From Chromohalobacter moromii (GTDB lineage Bacteria; Pseudomonadota; Gammaproteobacteria; Pseudomonadales; Halomonadaceae), in assembly GCF_023091865.1 (NCBI RefSeq), contig NZ_JAHXDI010000001.1, positions 1,116,001-1,180,000 on the forward strand: a DNA stretch of 64,000 nucleotides. The letters are read 5' to 3'. Under the pieces are notes generated by a model, which made no database searches, had not been told where the DNA came from, and saw only the letters and a list, made by a program, of their open reading frames with translations. Position numbers and translations under genes: made by a program. This document shows, piece by piece, positions 25,481-36,465 of the stretch (the stretch's first letter is position 1; each line of letters opens with the position of its first letter).

Positions 25481-26935
25481 GTGAGTCAAGAAAAACTCGA
25501 GACCTATTTTCAGGATTGGCAAGAAAACGAAGCATTGGCCGAAGAGATGATTCCCCTGCTGGGACGCCTCTACCGCAAGTACAATGTCGTGCCATCCCTG
25601 TACGGGCGTTCGTTGATCAATCGCTCGGTCATTCGCATCCTCAAGAATCATCGCTACGTCAAAAAGGTCGAGGGTATCGAGCTCTCGGTGCGCGATACGT
25701 TGCCGATGGTCAAAGCCATGACCGAGCTCGAGCTAGGGCCGGCGCACATCGATATCGGCAAGCTGGGAGTGGCCTTCAAGCGCTCCGAGCAAGACGACAT
25801 CAGGGCCTTCCTCGAAACGGAACTGGCCGATATCGTGGGTCGCCATGCCGATACCGGCATGGGTGGCGAGCCCAAGGATGTCGTGCTCTACGGCTTCGGG
25901 CGCATCGGTCGTCTGCTGGCGCGTATCCTGATCGAGAAGGCGGGCGGCGGTAACCTGCTGCGGCTGCGTGCCATCGTGGTGCGTGGCGGCGGCGATGACC
26001 TCGAAAAGCGTGCCAGTCTTTTGCGTCGCGATAGCGTGCATGGGCCGTTCGCCGGCACGATCCGCGTCGATCATGAGAACGAGGCGATCATCGCCAACGG
26101 CAACTATATTCAGATCATTCATGCCGATTCACCTAGCGAGATCGATTACACTGCGTATGGCATCCAGAGTGCCCTGGTGGTCGATAACACCGGCAAGTGG
26201 CGTGACGCGGAAGGCTTGTCCCAGCATCTAGCCTCCAAGGGCGCGGCGAAGGTGTTGCTGACCGCACCTGGCAAGGGCGACGTCAAAAATATCGTGCACG
26301 GCATCAACCACGACGAGATTGCCGACGACGATCGTGTGCTTTCGGCGGCGTCGTGCACCACCAATGCGATCGTGCCCATCCTCAAGGCGGTCAACGACGA
26401 GTTTGGCATCGCACACGGGCATGTCGAGACGGTACATGCCTATACTAACGACCAGAACCTGATCGATAACTACCACAAGGGTGACCGGCGGGGGCGCAGT
26501 GCCGCGCTGAACATGGTGTTGACCGAAACCGGTGCCGCCAAGGCCGTGGCCAAGGCGCTGCCCGAGCTGTCGGGCAAGCTCTCCGGGAATGCCATTCGCG
26601 TACCGACGCCCGATGTGTCCATGGCCATTCTCAATCTGACGCTGGACAAGGCCACCGACCGCGAGGCGCTGAACGAGTACCTGCGCAATATGGCCTTGCA
26701 TTCACGCATGCAAAAGCAGATCGACTACGTCGACTCACCGGAGGTGGTGTCGTCCGATTTCGTGGGCAATCGCCATGCCGGCATCATCGATGCTCAGGCG
26801 ACGATCGCCGATGATCGTCAGGTCGTGCTCTATGTGTGGTATGACAACGAATTCGGGTACAGCTGTCAGGTCGTGCGTATCCTGCAGCACATGTCCAACG
26901 TACGTTTCGTGTACTTGCCGCGCGAGACGCGCTGA
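25481..26935 (+). CDS. Long-form glyceraldehyde-3-phosphate dehydrogenase
   Basis: A 484-residue GAPDH with an extra N-terminal domain of about 130 residues (EALAEEMIPLLGRLYRKYNVV; GRSLINRSVIRILK) before the Rossmann motif YGFGRIGRLL at about 137-145. The catalytic cysteine is C292 in AASCTTNAIVP, followed by HAYTNDQNLIDNYHKGDRRG and YDNEFGYSCQVVRI, all typical of GAPDH. Pseudomonas has a similar long form next to mfd and nqr. The GTG at 25481 is preferred because GAGG (25471-25474) precedes it; an ATG at 25439 adds 14 residues without family character. Which direction (glycolytic or gluconeogenic) and which cofactor it favours cannot be told from the sequence. A HexR-like operator lies upstream. 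Confidence 0.88.
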   Translation: MSQEKLETYFQDWQENEALAEEMIPLLGRLYRKYNVVPSLYGRSLINRSVIRILKNHRYVKKVEGIELSVRDTLPMVKAMTELELGPAHIDIGKLGVAFKRSEQDDIRAFLETELADIVGRHADTGMGGEPKDVVLYGFGRIGRLLARILIEKAGGGNLLRLRAIVVRGGGDDLEKRASLLRRDSVHGPFAGTIRVDHENEAIIANGNYIQIIHADSPSEIDYTAYGIQSALVVDNTGKWRDAEGLSQHLASKGAAKVLLTAPGKGDVKNIVHGINHDEIADDDRVLSAASCTTNAIVPILKAVNDEFGIAHGHVETVHAYTNDQNLIDNYHKGDRRGRSAALNMVLTETGAAKAVAKALPELSGKLSGNAIRVPTPDVSMAILNLTLDKATDREALNEYLRNMALHSRMQKQIDYVDSPEVVSSDFVGNRHAGIIDAQATIADDRQVVLYVWYDNEFGYSCQVVRILQHMSNVRFVYLPRETR

Positions 26936-26958
26936 GTATTCCCCGCCTCTTCTCACCG

Positions 26959-26978
26959 GCGCCCCGATCCCGGGGCGC
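26959..26978 (+). terminator. Possible terminator after the GAPDH gene
   Basis: GCGCCCCG and CGGGGCGC form an 8-base-pair GC-only stem with a 4-base loop, 24 bases after the stop codon, followed by TGTCGTTTCT. The T-tract is interrupted, so termination efficiency is uncertain. Confidence 0.5.
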
Positions 26979-27028
26979 TGTCGTTTCTCGCATGCGCCAT
27001 CGTAAGCCCCATACTTCCTAAGGTTATG

Positions 27029-27057
27029 TAGTCATTCGGGACTTGTCTCTCTATAAT
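27029..27057 (+). promoter_or_regulatory. Candidate promoter of the nqr operon
   Basis: A perfect -10 TATAAT at 27052-27057 with TAGTCA (4 of 6 matches) 17 bases upstream. It predicts a leader of about 180 bases before nqrA. That leader contains a small GGCCC/GGGCC hairpin but no riboswitch or reading frame I recognise. Confidence 0.55.
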
Positions 27058-27244
27058 GGTGCCCGATTTTGGGGACGGCCCTTGGCCATGGGCCGAAAGA
27101 AGCAATCGTCTGATAAGAAAAGAATCCGACTACCGTGAAGGGTGCCCGCGCTGTTCAGCATCCTTATAAGACGCGTAGCAAGCGCATGGGCGTTCATGGA
27201 CCCCTTTCCTTTCGAAACATCAGATCCGACAACTGGGCGAGACT

Positions 27245-28594
27245 ATGATCGAAGTCAAACGAGGCCTGGATCTCCCCATCGCCGGGTCGCCCGAGCAGCG
27301 CATATACGATGCGCCGCCCGTGCGGCAGGTGGCGATTCTTGGCACCGACTACGTGGGCATGAAGCCGACGATGGAGGTCCGAGAGGGGGACAAGGTAAAA
27401 CTGGGCCAGCTACTGTTCACCGACAAGAAGATCCCGGGTGTACGGTTCACGGCACCAGGCGCAGGCGAGGTGGTGGCGATCAATCGTGGCGAGAAGCGGC
27501 GCCTGCTGTCGGTCGTCATCAAGCTCGATGATCACGAAGAGGCCGTACCCTTCACGGCGCATGGCGCGGACGCGCTGGATCGATTGGAGCGCCAGACGGT
27601 CGTCGATCAACTGGTCGACTCAGGGCTCTGGACCGCATTTAGGACTCGCCCTTATTCTCGCACGCCCGCACCCGATGCCACCCCCGCCGATATTTTCGTT
27701 ACCGCCATCGATACGCATCCTCTTTCCGCTGACCCCAACGTGGTGATCGGTGAGGACACCGCTGCGTTCGAGCAGGGGCTCAAGGTGCTCAAGCATCTCA
27801 CGCCGGGCCAAGTGTTCGTATGCCATGGGCAAGGTGCCGAGCTGCCGGGCCGCGAACTCGACGGCGTGCATTTCGAGGCCTTTGCCGGCCGGCATCCCGC
27901 TGGACTGGTGGGCACTCACATCCATTATCTCTCGCCGGTGAGCCTTGCGCGTCAGGTGTGGCATCTTGACTATCAGGATGTCATCGCTTTCGGCAAGTTG
28001 TTTGCCGAAGGGCGCCTGGAGCCCCAGCGCGTAGTAGCCATCGGTGGTCCGCGTGCCAAGCAACCACGCTTGCTGCGGACGCGTCTCGGGGCGAGCAGCA
28101 GTGAATTGCTGGAAGGCGAGATCGAGTCGCCCGATGACACTCGCGTGATTTCAGGTTCGGTCTTCGGTGGCGAAATCGCCGAAGGCTCGCGGCGCTTCCT
28201 GGGACGTTTTCATCGCCAGTTCTCGTTGCTGGAAGAGGGCAATAAGCGTGCCTTCCTGGGCTGGTTGTCACTCGGGTTGCGGCGTCATTCGGTGATGGGC
28301 ATCTACGCCTCTCAGTTTCTGGGGCTCAATCAGTATTCGCCGAATACGTCCACCAACGGTTCCGAGCGCGCTATGGTGCCGGTAGGCGCCTACGAGCGCG
28401 TGATGCCGCTGGATATCATGCCCACGCAGTTGCTGCGCTCATTGATCGTGGGCGACATCGAGAGTTCGATGGAGCTCGGCTGTCTGGAGCTGGATGAAGA
28501 AGATCTCGCGCTTTGTACCTACGTTTGCCCCGGCAAGTACGAGTACGGCCCCATCCTGCGTGATAACCTCACCATGATCGAGAAAGAGGTCTGA
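27245..28594 (+). CDS. nqrA: Na+-translocating NADH:quinone reductase subunit A
   Basis: The peripheral NqrA subunit (449 residues) of the sodium-pumping NADH:ubiquinone oxidoreductase. It begins with the family N-terminus [17 protein letters not shown] and has the barrel-sandwich region ([21 protein letters not shown]). In characterised enzymes NqrA takes part in ubiquinone binding on the cytoplasmic side and has no transmembrane helix. First of six nqr genes; nqrB starts 2 bases after its stop. Confidence 0.97.
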   Translation: MIEVKRGLDLPIAGSPEQRIYDAPPVRQVAILGTDYVGMKPTMEVREGDKVKLGQLLFTDKKIPGVRFTAPGAGEVVAINRGEKRRLLSVVIKLDDHEEAVPFTAHGADALDRLERQTVVDQLVDSGLWTAFRTRPYSRTPAPDATPADIFVTAIDTHPLSADPNVVIGEDTAAFEQGLKVLKHLTPGQVFVCHGQGAELPGRELDGVHFEAFAGRHPAGLVGTHIHYLSPVSLARQVWHLDYQDVIAFGKLFAEGRLEPQRVVAIGGPRAKQPRLLRTRLGASSSELLEGEIESPDDTRVISGSVFGGEIAEGSRRFLGRFHRQFSLLEEGNKRAFLGWLSLGLRRHSVMGIYASQFLGLNQYSPNTSTNGSERAMVPVGAYERVMPLDIMPTQLLRSLIVGDIESSMELGCLELDEEDLALCTYVCPGKYEYGPILRDNLTMIEKEV

Positions 28595-28596
28595 CG

Positions 28597-29832
28597 ATGG
28601 GAATTCGTAATACGCTCGACAAGCTCGAGCCGCATTTTCACCAGGGTGGTAAATACGAGAAGTTCTACGCGCTGTACGAAGCGGTCGATACGATCTTCTA
28701 TACCCCCCCGGACGTGACCAAGAGCACGGCGCACGTGCGTGATGGCATCGATCTCAAGCGCATCATGATCACGGTATGGCTGTGTACCTTTCCGGCGATG
28801 TTCTTCGGCATGTATAACGCCGGCCTGCAGGCCAACATGGCAATCGGCGACGGCTTCGGTGCGCTGGGCGGGTGGCGTGAAGCCATCACGATGGCGCTGG
28901 CGGGGAGTCACGATCCCGGTAGTATTTGGGCCAATTTCGTACTGGGCGCCACTTATTTTCTGCCTATCTATCTGGTGACCTTCGTCGTCGGCGGGTTCTG
29001 GGAAGTACTGTTCGCCGTCAAGCGCGGCCATGAGGTCAACGAAGGCTTCTTCGTCACGTCCGTGCTTTATGCGCTGATCCTGCCGGCAACTATTCCGTTG
29101 TGGCAGGTGGCCTTGGGGATTACCTTCGGGGTCGTGATCGGCAAGGAAATCTTTGGTGGTACCGGCAAGAACTTCCTGAACCCGGCACTGACCGGGCGCG
29201 CCTTTTTGTATTTCGCCTATCCGGCGCAGATCTCCGGCGATAGCGTATGGGTCCCTGCCGACGGCTATACCGGCGCCACCGCGCTCTCCACTGCGGCACA
29301 AAATGGAATGGGTGCCGTGCAACAGGCATATAGCTGGTGGGACGCTTTCCTGGGGTTCATTCCCGGGTCGGTTGGGGAAACCTCGACATTGGCGATTCTC
29401 ATCGGGGCGGTGGTATTGCTGATAACGCGTATCGCCTCGTGGCGCATCATGCTGGGCGTGTTCGTAGGCATGGCGCTGACCGCGATGCTGTTTACCAGCA
29501 TAGGCTCGGATAGTAACCCGATGTTCGGCATGCCGTGGTACTGGCATTTCGTACTCGGCGGCTTCGCCTTCGGGATGGTATTCATGGCCACCGACCCGGT
29601 ATCGGCCTCGATGACGGATCGTGGCAAGTTGCTGTTCGGCCTCTTGATCGGAGTGATGACGGTATTGATTCGAGTGGTCAATCCCGCGTTTCCGGAAGGC
29701 ATCATGCTGGCGATTCTGTTCGCCAACCTGTTCGCGCCGATGATCGATCACTTCTTCGTGCAGGCCAACATCAAGCGCCGCCAGAAGCGTGATGCCGCGT
29801 ATTCCACCGCGACGACCGAGGAGACCACCTGA
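28597..29832 (+). CDS. nqrB: Na+-NQR subunit B
   Basis: A 411-residue polytopic membrane subunit carrying a covalently bound FMN. The FMN-attachment motif is GYTGATALS with T228 as the likely acceptor, equivalent to T236 of Vibrio cholerae NqrB. NqrB also binds riboflavin and forms the main sodium path in known enzymes. A GAGG site precedes the ATG. The stop codon overlaps the nqrC start by one base (TGATG). Confidence 0.97.
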   Translation: MGIRNTLDKLEPHFHQGGKYEKFYALYEAVDTIFYTPPDVTKSTAHVRDGIDLKRIMITVWLCTFPAMFFGMYNAGLQANMAIGDGFGALGGWREAITMALAGSHDPGSIWANFVLGATYFLPIYLVTFVVGGFWEVLFAVKRGHEVNEGFFVTSVLYALILPATIPLWQVALGITFGVVIGKEIFGGTGKNFLNPALTGRAFLYFAYPAQISGDSVWVPADGYTGATALSTAAQNGMGAVQQAYSWWDAFLGFIPGSVGETSTLAILIGAVVLLITRIASWRIMLGVFVGMALTAMLFTSIGSDSNPMFGMPWYWHFVLGGFAFGMVFMATDPVSASMTDRGKLLFGLLIGVMTVLIRVVNPAFPEGIMLAILFANLFAPMIDHFFVQANIKRRQKRDAAYSTATTEETT

Positions 29833-30605
29833 TGGCCAGTAACAATTCCATCAAGAAGACGCTAACGGTCGCACTCGCGCTCTGCATCGTGTGCTCGGTG
29901 GTGGTATCGACCGCTGCCGTGGTCTTGCAACCTACGCAGCAAAAGAACCAGGAACTCGACCGCAAGAGCAACATCCTGCAGGTGGCCAATCTTTACGAGC
30001 CGGGGATGGACGTCGACGATGCGTTCGATGAGTTGATCACTCCGCGTGTGATCAATCTGGAAACCGGTGAGTACAGCGATCGTTTCGATCCGCAAAGTTA
30101 CGATCAGTTCGAAGCCGCCAGAGATCCTGCGACATCACGTACCCTGTCAGGTGAAGAGGATAGGGCGGGCATCGGCCGTGAAGAGATGTACTCGACGGTC
30201 TATCTGGTGGGCGACAACCCCGATGACCCCGAGCAGATCATCCTGCCGATTCGCGGGCAGGGCCTGTGGGGGCTGATGCGTGGTTTCTTCGCCATTAAAG
30301 GCGATGGCAATACCATTATCGGGTTGTCCTACTATTCTCACTCCGAAACGCCGGGGCTAGGTGGCGAGGTCGACAACCCCCGTTGGAAGTCGAAGTGGAA
30401 AGGCAAGGAGATTTATGCAGAAGATGGCATGAGTCCCGACATCTCCTTGGTCAAGGGCGGTGCCGACAGCAAGTATGAAGTCGATGCCTTGTCGGGGGCG
30501 ACGCTGACGAGCCGCGGCGTTACCAACATGCTGCATTTCTGGCTGAGCGAGAGTGGCTTCGGCCCCTATCTCGCCCGCTTCCACGGCAACTCCGAAGGAG
30601 CGTGA
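29832..30605 (+). CDS. nqrC: Na+-NQR subunit C
   Basis: A 257-residue subunit with one N-terminal membrane helix ([21 protein letters not shown]) and a periplasmic flavin domain. The covalent-FMN motif is [10 protein letters not shown] near the C-terminus with T224 as acceptor; ApbE, encoded downstream, attaches this flavin. It overlaps nqrB by one base and is followed closely by nqrD. Confidence 0.97.
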   Translation: MASNNSIKKTLTVALALCIVCSVVVSTAAVVLQPTQQKNQELDRKSNILQVANLYEPGMDVDDAFDELITPRVINLETGEYSDRFDPQSYDQFEAARDPATSRTLSGEEDRAGIGREEMYSTVYLVGDNPDDPEQIILPIRGQGLWGLMRGFFAIKGDGNTIIGLSYYSHSETPGLGGEVDNPRWKSKWKGKEIYAEDGMSPDISLVKGGADSKYEVDALSGATLTSRGVTNMLHFWLSESGFGPYLARFHGNSEGA

Positions 30606-30607
30606 AC

Positions 30608-31282
30608 ATGGCTGCTGATTCCGTAAAAGACGTTGTTCTCTCGCCGGTCTTCAAGAACAACCCGATCGCGCTGCAGGTGCTGGGGATTTGTTCGGCACTG
30701 GCGGTGACCAACTCCATGAGTGTGTCGTTGGTCATGGGCCTGGCCGTTATCGCGGTCACGGCGTGTTCCAACCTGTTCGTTTCGTTGATTCGTCAGCATA
30801 TTCCGTCGTCGATCCGCATTATCGTGCAGATGACCATCATTGCCTCACTGGTCATCGTGGTCGATCAGGTACTCAAGGCGTATGCCTACGAGATGTCCAA
30901 GCAGTTGTCGGTCTTCGTCGGTCTGATCATCACCAACTGCATCGTCATGGGCCGTGCCGAGGCCTATGCCATGCAAAACGGCCCCATTATGAGCTTTCTC
31001 GATGGGGTCGGTAACGGCCTGGGGTATGCCGTGATCCTGCTGATCGTCGGTTTCTTCCGTGAGCTGTTCGGGTCCGGTAGCGTTTTCGGCTTCACGGTGC
31101 TCACGCCGGTGCAGGACGGTGGCTGGTACGTGCCCAACGGTCTGATGCTGTTGCCGCCGTCGGCCTTCTTCGTCATTGGCCTGATCATCTGGGTCTTGCG
31201 GAGCATACGTACCGAGCAAGTAGAAAAAGCCGAGTACCGGATCGTGGCCAACAGCAAGGCTAAGATTAAGGAGTCCGTGTGA
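30608..31282 (+). CDS. nqrD: Na+-NQR subunit D
   Basis: A 224-residue integral membrane subunit with about six helices, related to RnfE/RsxE. C28 and C111 (LGICSA and TNCIVMG) correspond to the Cys residues that, with those of NqrE, hold the membrane iron centre. The ATG at 30608 is preferred to a GTG at 30602 because an AAGGAG lies 8 bases before it. The stop overlaps the nqrE start (TGATG). Confidence 0.96.
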   Translation: MAADSVKDVVLSPVFKNNPIALQVLGICSALAVTNSMSVSLVMGLAVIAVTACSNLFVSLIRQHIPSSIRIIVQMTIIASLVIVVDQVLKAYAYEMSKQLSVFVGLIITNCIVMGRAEAYAMQNGPIMSFLDGVGNGLGYAVILLIVGFFRELFGSGSVFGFTVLTPVQDGGWYVPNGLMLLPPSAFFVIGLIIWVLRSIRTEQVEKAEYRIVANSKAKIKESV

Positions 31283-31902
31283 TGTTCGAGCATTACCTGA
31301 GCCTCTTCGTCAAGGCAGTGTTCGTGGAGAACATGGCACTGGCTTTCTTCCTCGGCATGTGTACGTTTCTTGCCGTTTCCAAAAAAGTGTCCTCGGCCAT
31401 CGGGCTGGGGATCGCGGTCGTGGTGGTGCTGACCATCACCGTGCCGGTCAACAACCTGATCCTGACGTATCTTTTGAAGGAGGGGGCACTGACCTGGACG
31501 GGCCTTGAAGGCGCCGAAAATATCGACCTGTCGTTCCTGGGGCTTTTGAGTTATATCGGGGTCATCGCAGCACTGGTGCAGATCCTCGAGATGTTTCTCG
31601 ATAAGTTCGTCCCCTCGCTCTATAACGCGCTGGGGGTTTTCCTGCCGCTAATCACGGTGAATTGCGCGATTCTCGGCGCTTCACTGTTCATGGTCGAACG
31701 TAGCTATAACTTCGGCGAATCGGTGATCTACGGTGCTGGAGCTGGCTTTGGCTGGGCGCTGGCGATCGCTGCATTAGCGGGGATTCGTGAAAAGCTCAAG
31801 TACAGTGACGTGCCGGCCAGCCTTCAAGGGCTGGGGATTACGTTCATCACCGTCGGACTGATGTCATTGGGCTTCATGTCCTTCTCCGGCATCCAGCTCT
31901 AA
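31282..31902 (+). CDS. nqrE: Na+-NQR subunit E
   Basis: A 206-residue integral membrane subunit (RnfA/RsxA-like, inverted topology relative to NqrD). Candidate iron ligands are C27 (GMCTFL) and C128 (VNCAIL). It is slightly longer than the Vibrio subunit because of an insert around residues 66-82. The ATG at 31282 overlaps the nqrD stop. Confidence 0.96.
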   Translation: MFEHYLSLFVKAVFVENMALAFFLGMCTFLAVSKKVSSAIGLGIAVVVVLTITVPVNNLILTYLLKEGALTWTGLEGAENIDLSFLGLLSYIGVIAALVQILEMFLDKFVPSLYNALGVFLPLITVNCAILGASLFMVERSYNFGESVIYGAGAGFGWALAIAALAGIREKLKYSDVPASLQGLGITFITVGLMSLGFMSFSGIQL

Positions 31903-31924
31903 GCAACGGAAATAGGAAACCGAC

Positions 31925-33157
31925 ATGGTTGATACATCCATCATCGTGATCGGCGTCGTCATGTTCACCGTGATCGTGCTCGGTCTGGTGGCCGTGATTC
32001 TGACGGCGCGTAGCCGTCTGGTCAGCAGTGGCGACGTCTCAATCGAGATCAACGGCGATCCCGAGAACACCTTGACGACCCAGGCGGGCGGCAAGTTGCT
32101 GCAAACGCTGGCCGCCAATGGCATCTTTCTTTCCTCGGCGTGCGGCGGTGGCGGTTCCTGCGCACAGTGCAGGTGTCGTGTGGTCGACGGCGGGGGCTCG
32201 ATTCTGCCCACCGAAGAGTCTCACTTCACCCTGCGTGAGAAGAAGGAGGGCTGGCGGCTGTCTTGCCAGGTGCCGGTCAAGCAGGACATGAAGGTCGAGG
32301 TTCCCGAGGAGGTCTTCGGCGTCAAGAAGTGGGAATGCGAGGTTACCGAAAATCCCAACGTCGCCACCTTCATCAAGGAACTCAACCTCAAGCTTCCCGA
32401 AGGCGAGGATGTGGCTTTCCGGGCCGGGGGGTATGTCCAACTGGTGGCGCCGCCTTACGACATCAAGTTCTCGGACTTCGATATCGAAGACGAATATCGC
32501 GGCGATTGGGACAAGTTCGGTCTCTTCGATATCTCTCACAAGAACGATGAGGAGATCATCCGCGCGTACTCGATGGCTAACTATCCCGATGAAAAGGGGA
32601 TTCTCAAGTTCAACATCCGTATCGCTACGCCGCCGCCCAATACCGGTCATCCCCCAGGGCTGATGTCGACGTATACCTTCTCGCTCAAGCCGGGCGACAA
32701 GGTAACGGTGATGGGGCCCTTCGGTGAATTCTTTGCCAAGGACTCCGATGCGGAGATGATCTTCATCGGGGGTGGTGCGGGCATGGCGCCCATGCGTAGC
32801 CATATCTTCGACCAGCTCAAGCGCCTCGAATCGAAGCGCAAGATCTCGTTTTGGTATGGTGCTCGCTCCTGGCGTGAGACCTTCTATAATGAAGAATATG
32901 ATCAGTTGGCTGAAGAGTTCGAGAATTTTGAATGGCATCTCGCGCTCTCCGATCCGTTGCCTGAAGACAACTGGGAAGGCGACACCGGCTTCATCCATAA
33001 CGTGCTTTACGAGAAGTACCTCAAGGATCACCCGGCGCCGGAAGACTGCGAATACTATATGTGTGGCCCGCCCATCATGAACGCATCCGTCATCAAGATG
33101 CTGACCGACATGGGTGTAGAGCCTGAAAACATCATGCTGGACGACTTCGGCGGATGA
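31925..33157 (+). CDS. nqrF: Na+-NQR subunit F (NADH dehydrogenase component)
   Basis: NqrF (410 residues) takes electrons from NADH through FAD to a [2Fe-2S] centre. It has an N-terminal membrane helix (residues about 5-27), a ferredoxin domain with C73, C79, C82 and C114, an FAD domain (RAYSMANYP) and an NADH domain ([22 protein letters not shown]). All four cluster cysteines align with those of the Vibrio enzyme. Its stop overlaps the apbE start. Confidence 0.97.
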   Translation: MVDTSIIVIGVVMFTVIVLGLVAVILTARSRLVSSGDVSIEINGDPENTLTTQAGGKLLQTLAANGIFLSSACGGGGSCAQCRCRVVDGGGSILPTEESHFTLREKKEGWRLSCQVPVKQDMKVEVPEEVFGVKKWECEVTENPNVATFIKELNLKLPEGEDVAFRAGGYVQLVAPPYDIKFSDFDIEDEYRGDWDKFGLFDISHKNDEEIIRAYSMANYPDEKGILKFNIRIATPPPNTGHPPGLMSTYTFSLKPGDKVTVMGPFGEFFAKDSDAEMIFIGGGAGMAPMRSHIFDQLKRLESKRKISFWYGARSWRETFYNEEYDQLAEEFENFEWHLALSDPLPEDNWEGDTGFIHNVLYEKYLKDHPAPEDCEYYMCGPPIMNASVIKMLTDMGVEPENIMLDDFGG

Positions 33158-34206
33158 GACTGGCAGCATACTGTGCAGGACCGGCCTGGAAAGGGCTGGT
33201 CCTGTTTGCGTTATTGGCGCTGGTCGGTTGCGATCAATCGCCGCAGGCGCATCGCTTCGAGGGCCCCATTTTCGGGACGGGCTACCATGTGACTGTCTAT
33301 GGTGACTTCAGCGATAAGCAACTTGCTTCGCTGGAGGATGGCATCAAGGAATCGCTCGACGAGGTCGATCATCTGATGTCGACCTATAAGCCCGATTCGG
33401 AGTTATCGCGATTCAATGCCGCGCCGGTAGATGAGCCGTTCGAATTGTCCTCGCCCACGGCGAGCGTGATCGGGGAGGCCATCGACATCGGCGATCTCTC
33501 GAATGGCGCATTCGATGTCACCATCGGTAGCGCGGTGAACTTGTGGGGCTTCGGTCCCGAGATGCGTCCGGACGAAGTGCCCAGCGATGACGAAATCGCC
33601 CAGGCGTTGGACAAGGTCGGCTACCAAGCGCTGAAATTGAATGGCAATCGTCTAACCAAGACCAAGCCGGTGTATGTCGACCTTTCGGGTATCGCCAAGG
33701 GATTCGGGGTCGACCAAGTGGCGGCTCGTCTGGATGCGCTGGGCGTAACGTCTTATCTCGTGGAGGTCGGCGGCGAGATTCGAACGCGGGGTGAAAAGCC
33801 TAATGGCCAGCCTTGGCGCATCGCCGTGGAAAAACCGGTTTCGCGGGAACGTAGCGTACAGCGTGTGCTGGAACTCGAAGACGTGGCGGTGGCAACATCG
33901 GGAGATTACCGCAATTATTACGAGGAAGACGGTCAGCGTTTTTCGCATACCATCGATCCGCGTACCGGTCGCCCAATTACCCATCATCTCGCTTCGGTGA
34001 CGGTCGTCTCCGAGCGTAGCGCGACGGCCGATGGGCTGGCGACGGCGCTGGAGGTCTTGGGGCCAGAAAAAGGTATGGCGTTGGCTAACCGTGAGGATAT
34101 TGCGGCGTATTTCATCGTCAAAACCAATGAGGGTTTCAAGACAGAACTCAGCGAGGCGTTTCATACCTATCTTGCGGATGAGTCGTCCGAAGGGGAAAAG
34201 CAATGA
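33154..34206 (+). CDS. apbE: FAD:protein FMN transferase (ApbE), lipoprotein
   Basis: ApbE transfers FMN from FAD to threonines of NqrB and NqrC. The 350-residue precursor has a lipoprotein signal with Cys26 in LVGCDQ, then [48 protein letters not shown] and the C-terminal [14 protein letters not shown] motif; these are the usual FAD- and Mg-binding regions. It overlaps nqrF by four bases (ATGA) and nqrM by four, so it is part of the same transcript. Confidence 0.96.
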   Translation: MRLAAYCAGPAWKGLVLFALLALVGCDQSPQAHRFEGPIFGTGYHVTVYGDFSDKQLASLEDGIKESLDEVDHLMSTYKPDSELSRFNAAPVDEPFELSSPTASVIGEAIDIGDLSNGAFDVTIGSAVNLWGFGPEMRPDEVPSDDEIAQALDKVGYQALKLNGNRLTKTKPVYVDLSGIAKGFGVDQVAARLDALGVTSYLVEVGGEIRTRGEKPNGQPWRIAVEKPVSRERSVQRVLELEDVAVATSGDYRNYYEEDGQRFSHTIDPRTGRPITHHLASVTVVSERSATADGLATALEVLGPEKGMALANREDIAAYFIVKTNEGFKTELSEAFHTYLADESSEGEKQ

Positions 34207-34460
34207 CAGTATGGCTTTTGGTATTCGCATTGATGCTATTGCTGTTGGCCGGCATGGCCATCGGCGTCATTCTCGGTCGTAAACCCATTGCCGGCTCGTG
34301 CGGGGGGCTCAATCAGTTGGGTCTCAAGGAGGGATGCGATATCTGCGGTGGGAATGACAAGGTCTGTGAAGAAGAGAATCAAAAGCGCCGCAAGAGTGCA
34401 CGTCGTTCCAGCGACGAGAACCGGGGTGCCGACCTCGGCTACGACGCCGTTCGACGCTGA
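34203..34460 (+). CDS. nqrM: NqrM, Na+-NQR assembly factor
   Basis: An 85-residue protein of the NqrM (DUF539) family, with one N-terminal membrane helix (residues about 3-24) and a conserved cysteine cluster C33, C45, C48, C55 (GSCGG ... GCDICGG ... VC). NqrM is needed to mature the NQR complex, most likely by supplying iron for the NqrD/NqrE centre. It overlaps the apbE stop, and no other gene in this group is missing, so the window holds a complete NQR assembly set. Confidence 0.95.
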   Translation: MTVWLLVFALMLLLLAGMAIGVILGRKPIAGSCGGLNQLGLKEGCDICGGNDKVCEEENQKRRKSARRSSDENRGADLGYDAVRR

Positions 34461-34661
34461 GCGCACTCGTCAATCAATACTGACGCTGGAATCGTTGGTT
34501 GAGTCCAAGGCGCCCGAGGGCGTGTCCCGACATGATATCACGGGAAATCCGAGATGCGCCCTCAAGGCAGCATGTCTCGCCATTCCCGCTTGCCGTGGCC
34601 AGTCTTGCGTTGAGGCTTATCGCAGCGGTTCCTCATGCATCGAGAGGAGCAGGCGAACCTA

Positions 34662-36053
34662 ATGGCAGTTCACAATTATGATGTGGTGGTGATTGGCTCG
34701 GGGCCCGCAGGAGAAAGCGCTGCGATCAACGCGGCCAAGCACGGCAAGCGCGTGGCCATCGTCGAGAAGCAGCAAGCGGTGGGTGGTAACTGCACTCACT
34801 GGGGGACGATCCCGTCCAAAGCGCTACGCCACCAGGTCAAGCAGATCATGCAGTTCAACACTAACCGCATGTTCCGCGACATCGGCGAACCGCGTTGGTT
34901 TTCCTTTCCTCGCGTGCTGGAACGTTCCAAGGTGACCATCGACCAGCAGGTCGAGATGCGCACTCAGTTCTATTCGCGCAATCGGATCGATCTTTTCTTC
35001 GGCGTGGCGAACTTCCGTGACGAGCACACCCTAATCGTGCGGGACAATCAGGAAGGCGTCGAGGAGCTGTGTGCTCAGCAGTTCGTGATCGCCACGGGCT
35101 CTCGCCCTTATCGTCCCGCTGACATCAACTTCCGGCATCCACGCATTTATTGTTCGGACACCATCCTGGGGCTTTCCCACACGCCCCGCACCTTGATCAT
35201 CTTCGGGGCCGGGGTGATCGGGTCCGAGTATGCTTCGATCTTTTCCGGGCTCGGCGTCAAGGTCGACTTGATCGATATGCGCGAGCGTTTGCTGTCGTTC
35301 CTCGACGACGAGATCAGCGATGCACTTTCCTACCATCTGCGCCAGAACGGCGTATTGGTGCGCCATAACGAAGACTACGAAAGCATCGAAGGCGATGAGT
35401 CCGGGGTCATCGTCAAGCTCAAGTCCGGCAAGCGCCTGCGAGCGGATGCGTTTCTGTGGGCCAATGGGCGTACCGGTAATACCGATCAATTGGGACTGGA
35501 AAACATCGGCCTCGAACCCAATGGGCGCGGTCAGCTACAGGTCGATGAGCATTATCGCACCATGGTGCCGCATATCTATGCCGTTGGGGATGTCATCGGT
35601 TGGCCGAGTCTGGCCAGCGCTGCCTACGACCAGGGCCGTAGCGCCAGCGATGACTTCCTGGAAGAAGACTTCCGCTTCGTCGAGGACATACCCACTGGCA
35701 TCTACACGATTCCCGAGATCAGCTCGGTGGGCAAGAACGAGCGTGAGTTGACTGAAGCCAAGGTGCCCTACGAGATAGCGCAGGCGTTCTTCAAGGACAC
35801 CGCACGTGCGCAGATTACCGGGGACACGGTAGGGATGCTCAAGATCCTTTTTCATCGCGAGACACTCGAGATTCTGGGCATTCACTGCTTCGGCGACCAA
35901 GCCTCCGAGATTGTACATATCGGCCAAGCCATCATGCAGCAAAAGGGCGAGGCCAATACTCTGAAATATTTCATCAATACCACCTTCAATTATCCGACCA
36001 TGGCCGAGGCATATCGCGTTGCCGCGCAAAACGGCCTGAATCGCATATTCTGA
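34662..36053 (+). CDS. sthA: Soluble pyridine nucleotide transhydrogenase
   Basis: SthA (463 residues) interconverts NADPH and NADH. It has an FAD motif [13 protein letters not shown], an NAD(P) motif [12 protein letters not shown] and [14 protein letters not shown]. The disulfide motif of related disulfide reductases is broken: [14 protein letters not shown] has a Thr where the first of the paired cysteines' partner would be, which is the mark of transhydrogenases. The ATG at 34662 starts the family N-terminus ([12 protein letters not shown]); a GAGGAG lies 12-18 bases upstream. It sits next to the nqr operon, joining NADPH balance to NADH oxidation. Confidence 0.94.
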   Translation: MAVHNYDVVVIGSGPAGESAAINAAKHGKRVAIVEKQQAVGGNCTHWGTIPSKALRHQVKQIMQFNTNRMFRDIGEPRWFSFPRVLERSKVTIDQQVEMRTQFYSRNRIDLFFGVANFRDEHTLIVRDNQEGVEELCAQQFVIATGSRPYRPADINFRHPRIYCSDTILGLSHTPRTLIIFGAGVIGSEYASIFSGLGVKVDLIDMRERLLSFLDDEISDALSYHLRQNGVLVRHNEDYESIEGDESGVIVKLKSGKRLRADAFLWANGRTGNTDQLGLENIGLEPNGRGQLQVDEHYRTMVPHIYAVGDVIGWPSLASAAYDQGRSASDDFLEEDFRFVEDIPTGIYTIPEISSVGKNERELTEAKVPYEIAQAFFKDTARAQITGDTVGMLKILFHRETLEILGIHCFGDQASEIVHIGQAIMQQKGEANTLKYFINTTFNYPTMAEAYRVAAQNGLNRIF

Positions 36054-36114
36054 TATGAGCCGACATGGGCTCGTAGTTCGAGAGCCTTAGGCGTTCGCCG
36101 GCATGGTTCGGCAT

Positions 36115-36146
36115 GCAATGAGCCGGCACAAGTGCCGGCTCATTGC
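36115..36146 (+). terminator. Hairpin after sthA
   Basis: GCAATGAGCCGGCAC is repeated in perfect inverted form at 36132-36146 with only two bases between the arms. There is no T-run after it, so it may be a stabilising hairpin rather than a true terminator. It begins 62 bases after the sthA stop. Confidence 0.5.
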
Positions 36147-36175
36147 GTTGGTACCTATTAGCACAAGGAGGTTTC

Positions 36176-36460
36176 ATGTATCGGGAAGACAAGCAACATA
36201 GCGACGAAACGACGTTCACACTGGGGCGCGAGGAATTGGTCATCCACCGCCGTCATGAATTGGCCAGTACCGTGAACGATCTCTTGCTGGGGCTGTGGTT
36301 CACGATCGGTAGTGTCTGTTTTTTCTATCAAGGAAGTATCAAGGAAGCGGGTATCTGGTTGTTCGTGTTGGGCAGTTTGCAACTACTGGTTCGCCCGGTG
36401 ATCCGTTTGCATCGTCAGCTTACTCTCAAGCAGTTGCCGTCCAGTAGTCAGGAATTCTGA
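36176..36460 (+). CDS. YrhK-domain small membrane protein
   Basis: A 94-residue protein with a soluble N-terminal part (TFTLGREELVIHRRHELAST) and two membrane helices (LLLGLWFTIGSVCFFYQ; GIWLFVLGSLQLLVRPVIRL), the pattern of the YrhK-like family, whose function is unknown. AAGGAGG at a textbook distance fixes the ATG at 36176. It stands alone between sthA and the convergent tus-like gene. Confidence 0.75.
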   Translation: MYREDKQHSDETTFTLGREELVIHRRHELASTVNDLLLGLWFTIGSVCFFYQGSIKEAGIWLFVLGSLQLLVRPVIRLHRQLTLKQLPSSSQEF

Positions 36461-36465
36461 GGCGA

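Noticed and set aside
28519-29751. Open minus-strand frame of 410 codons opposite nqrB
   Set aside because: Shadow frame of a membrane protein gene; no recognisable product.
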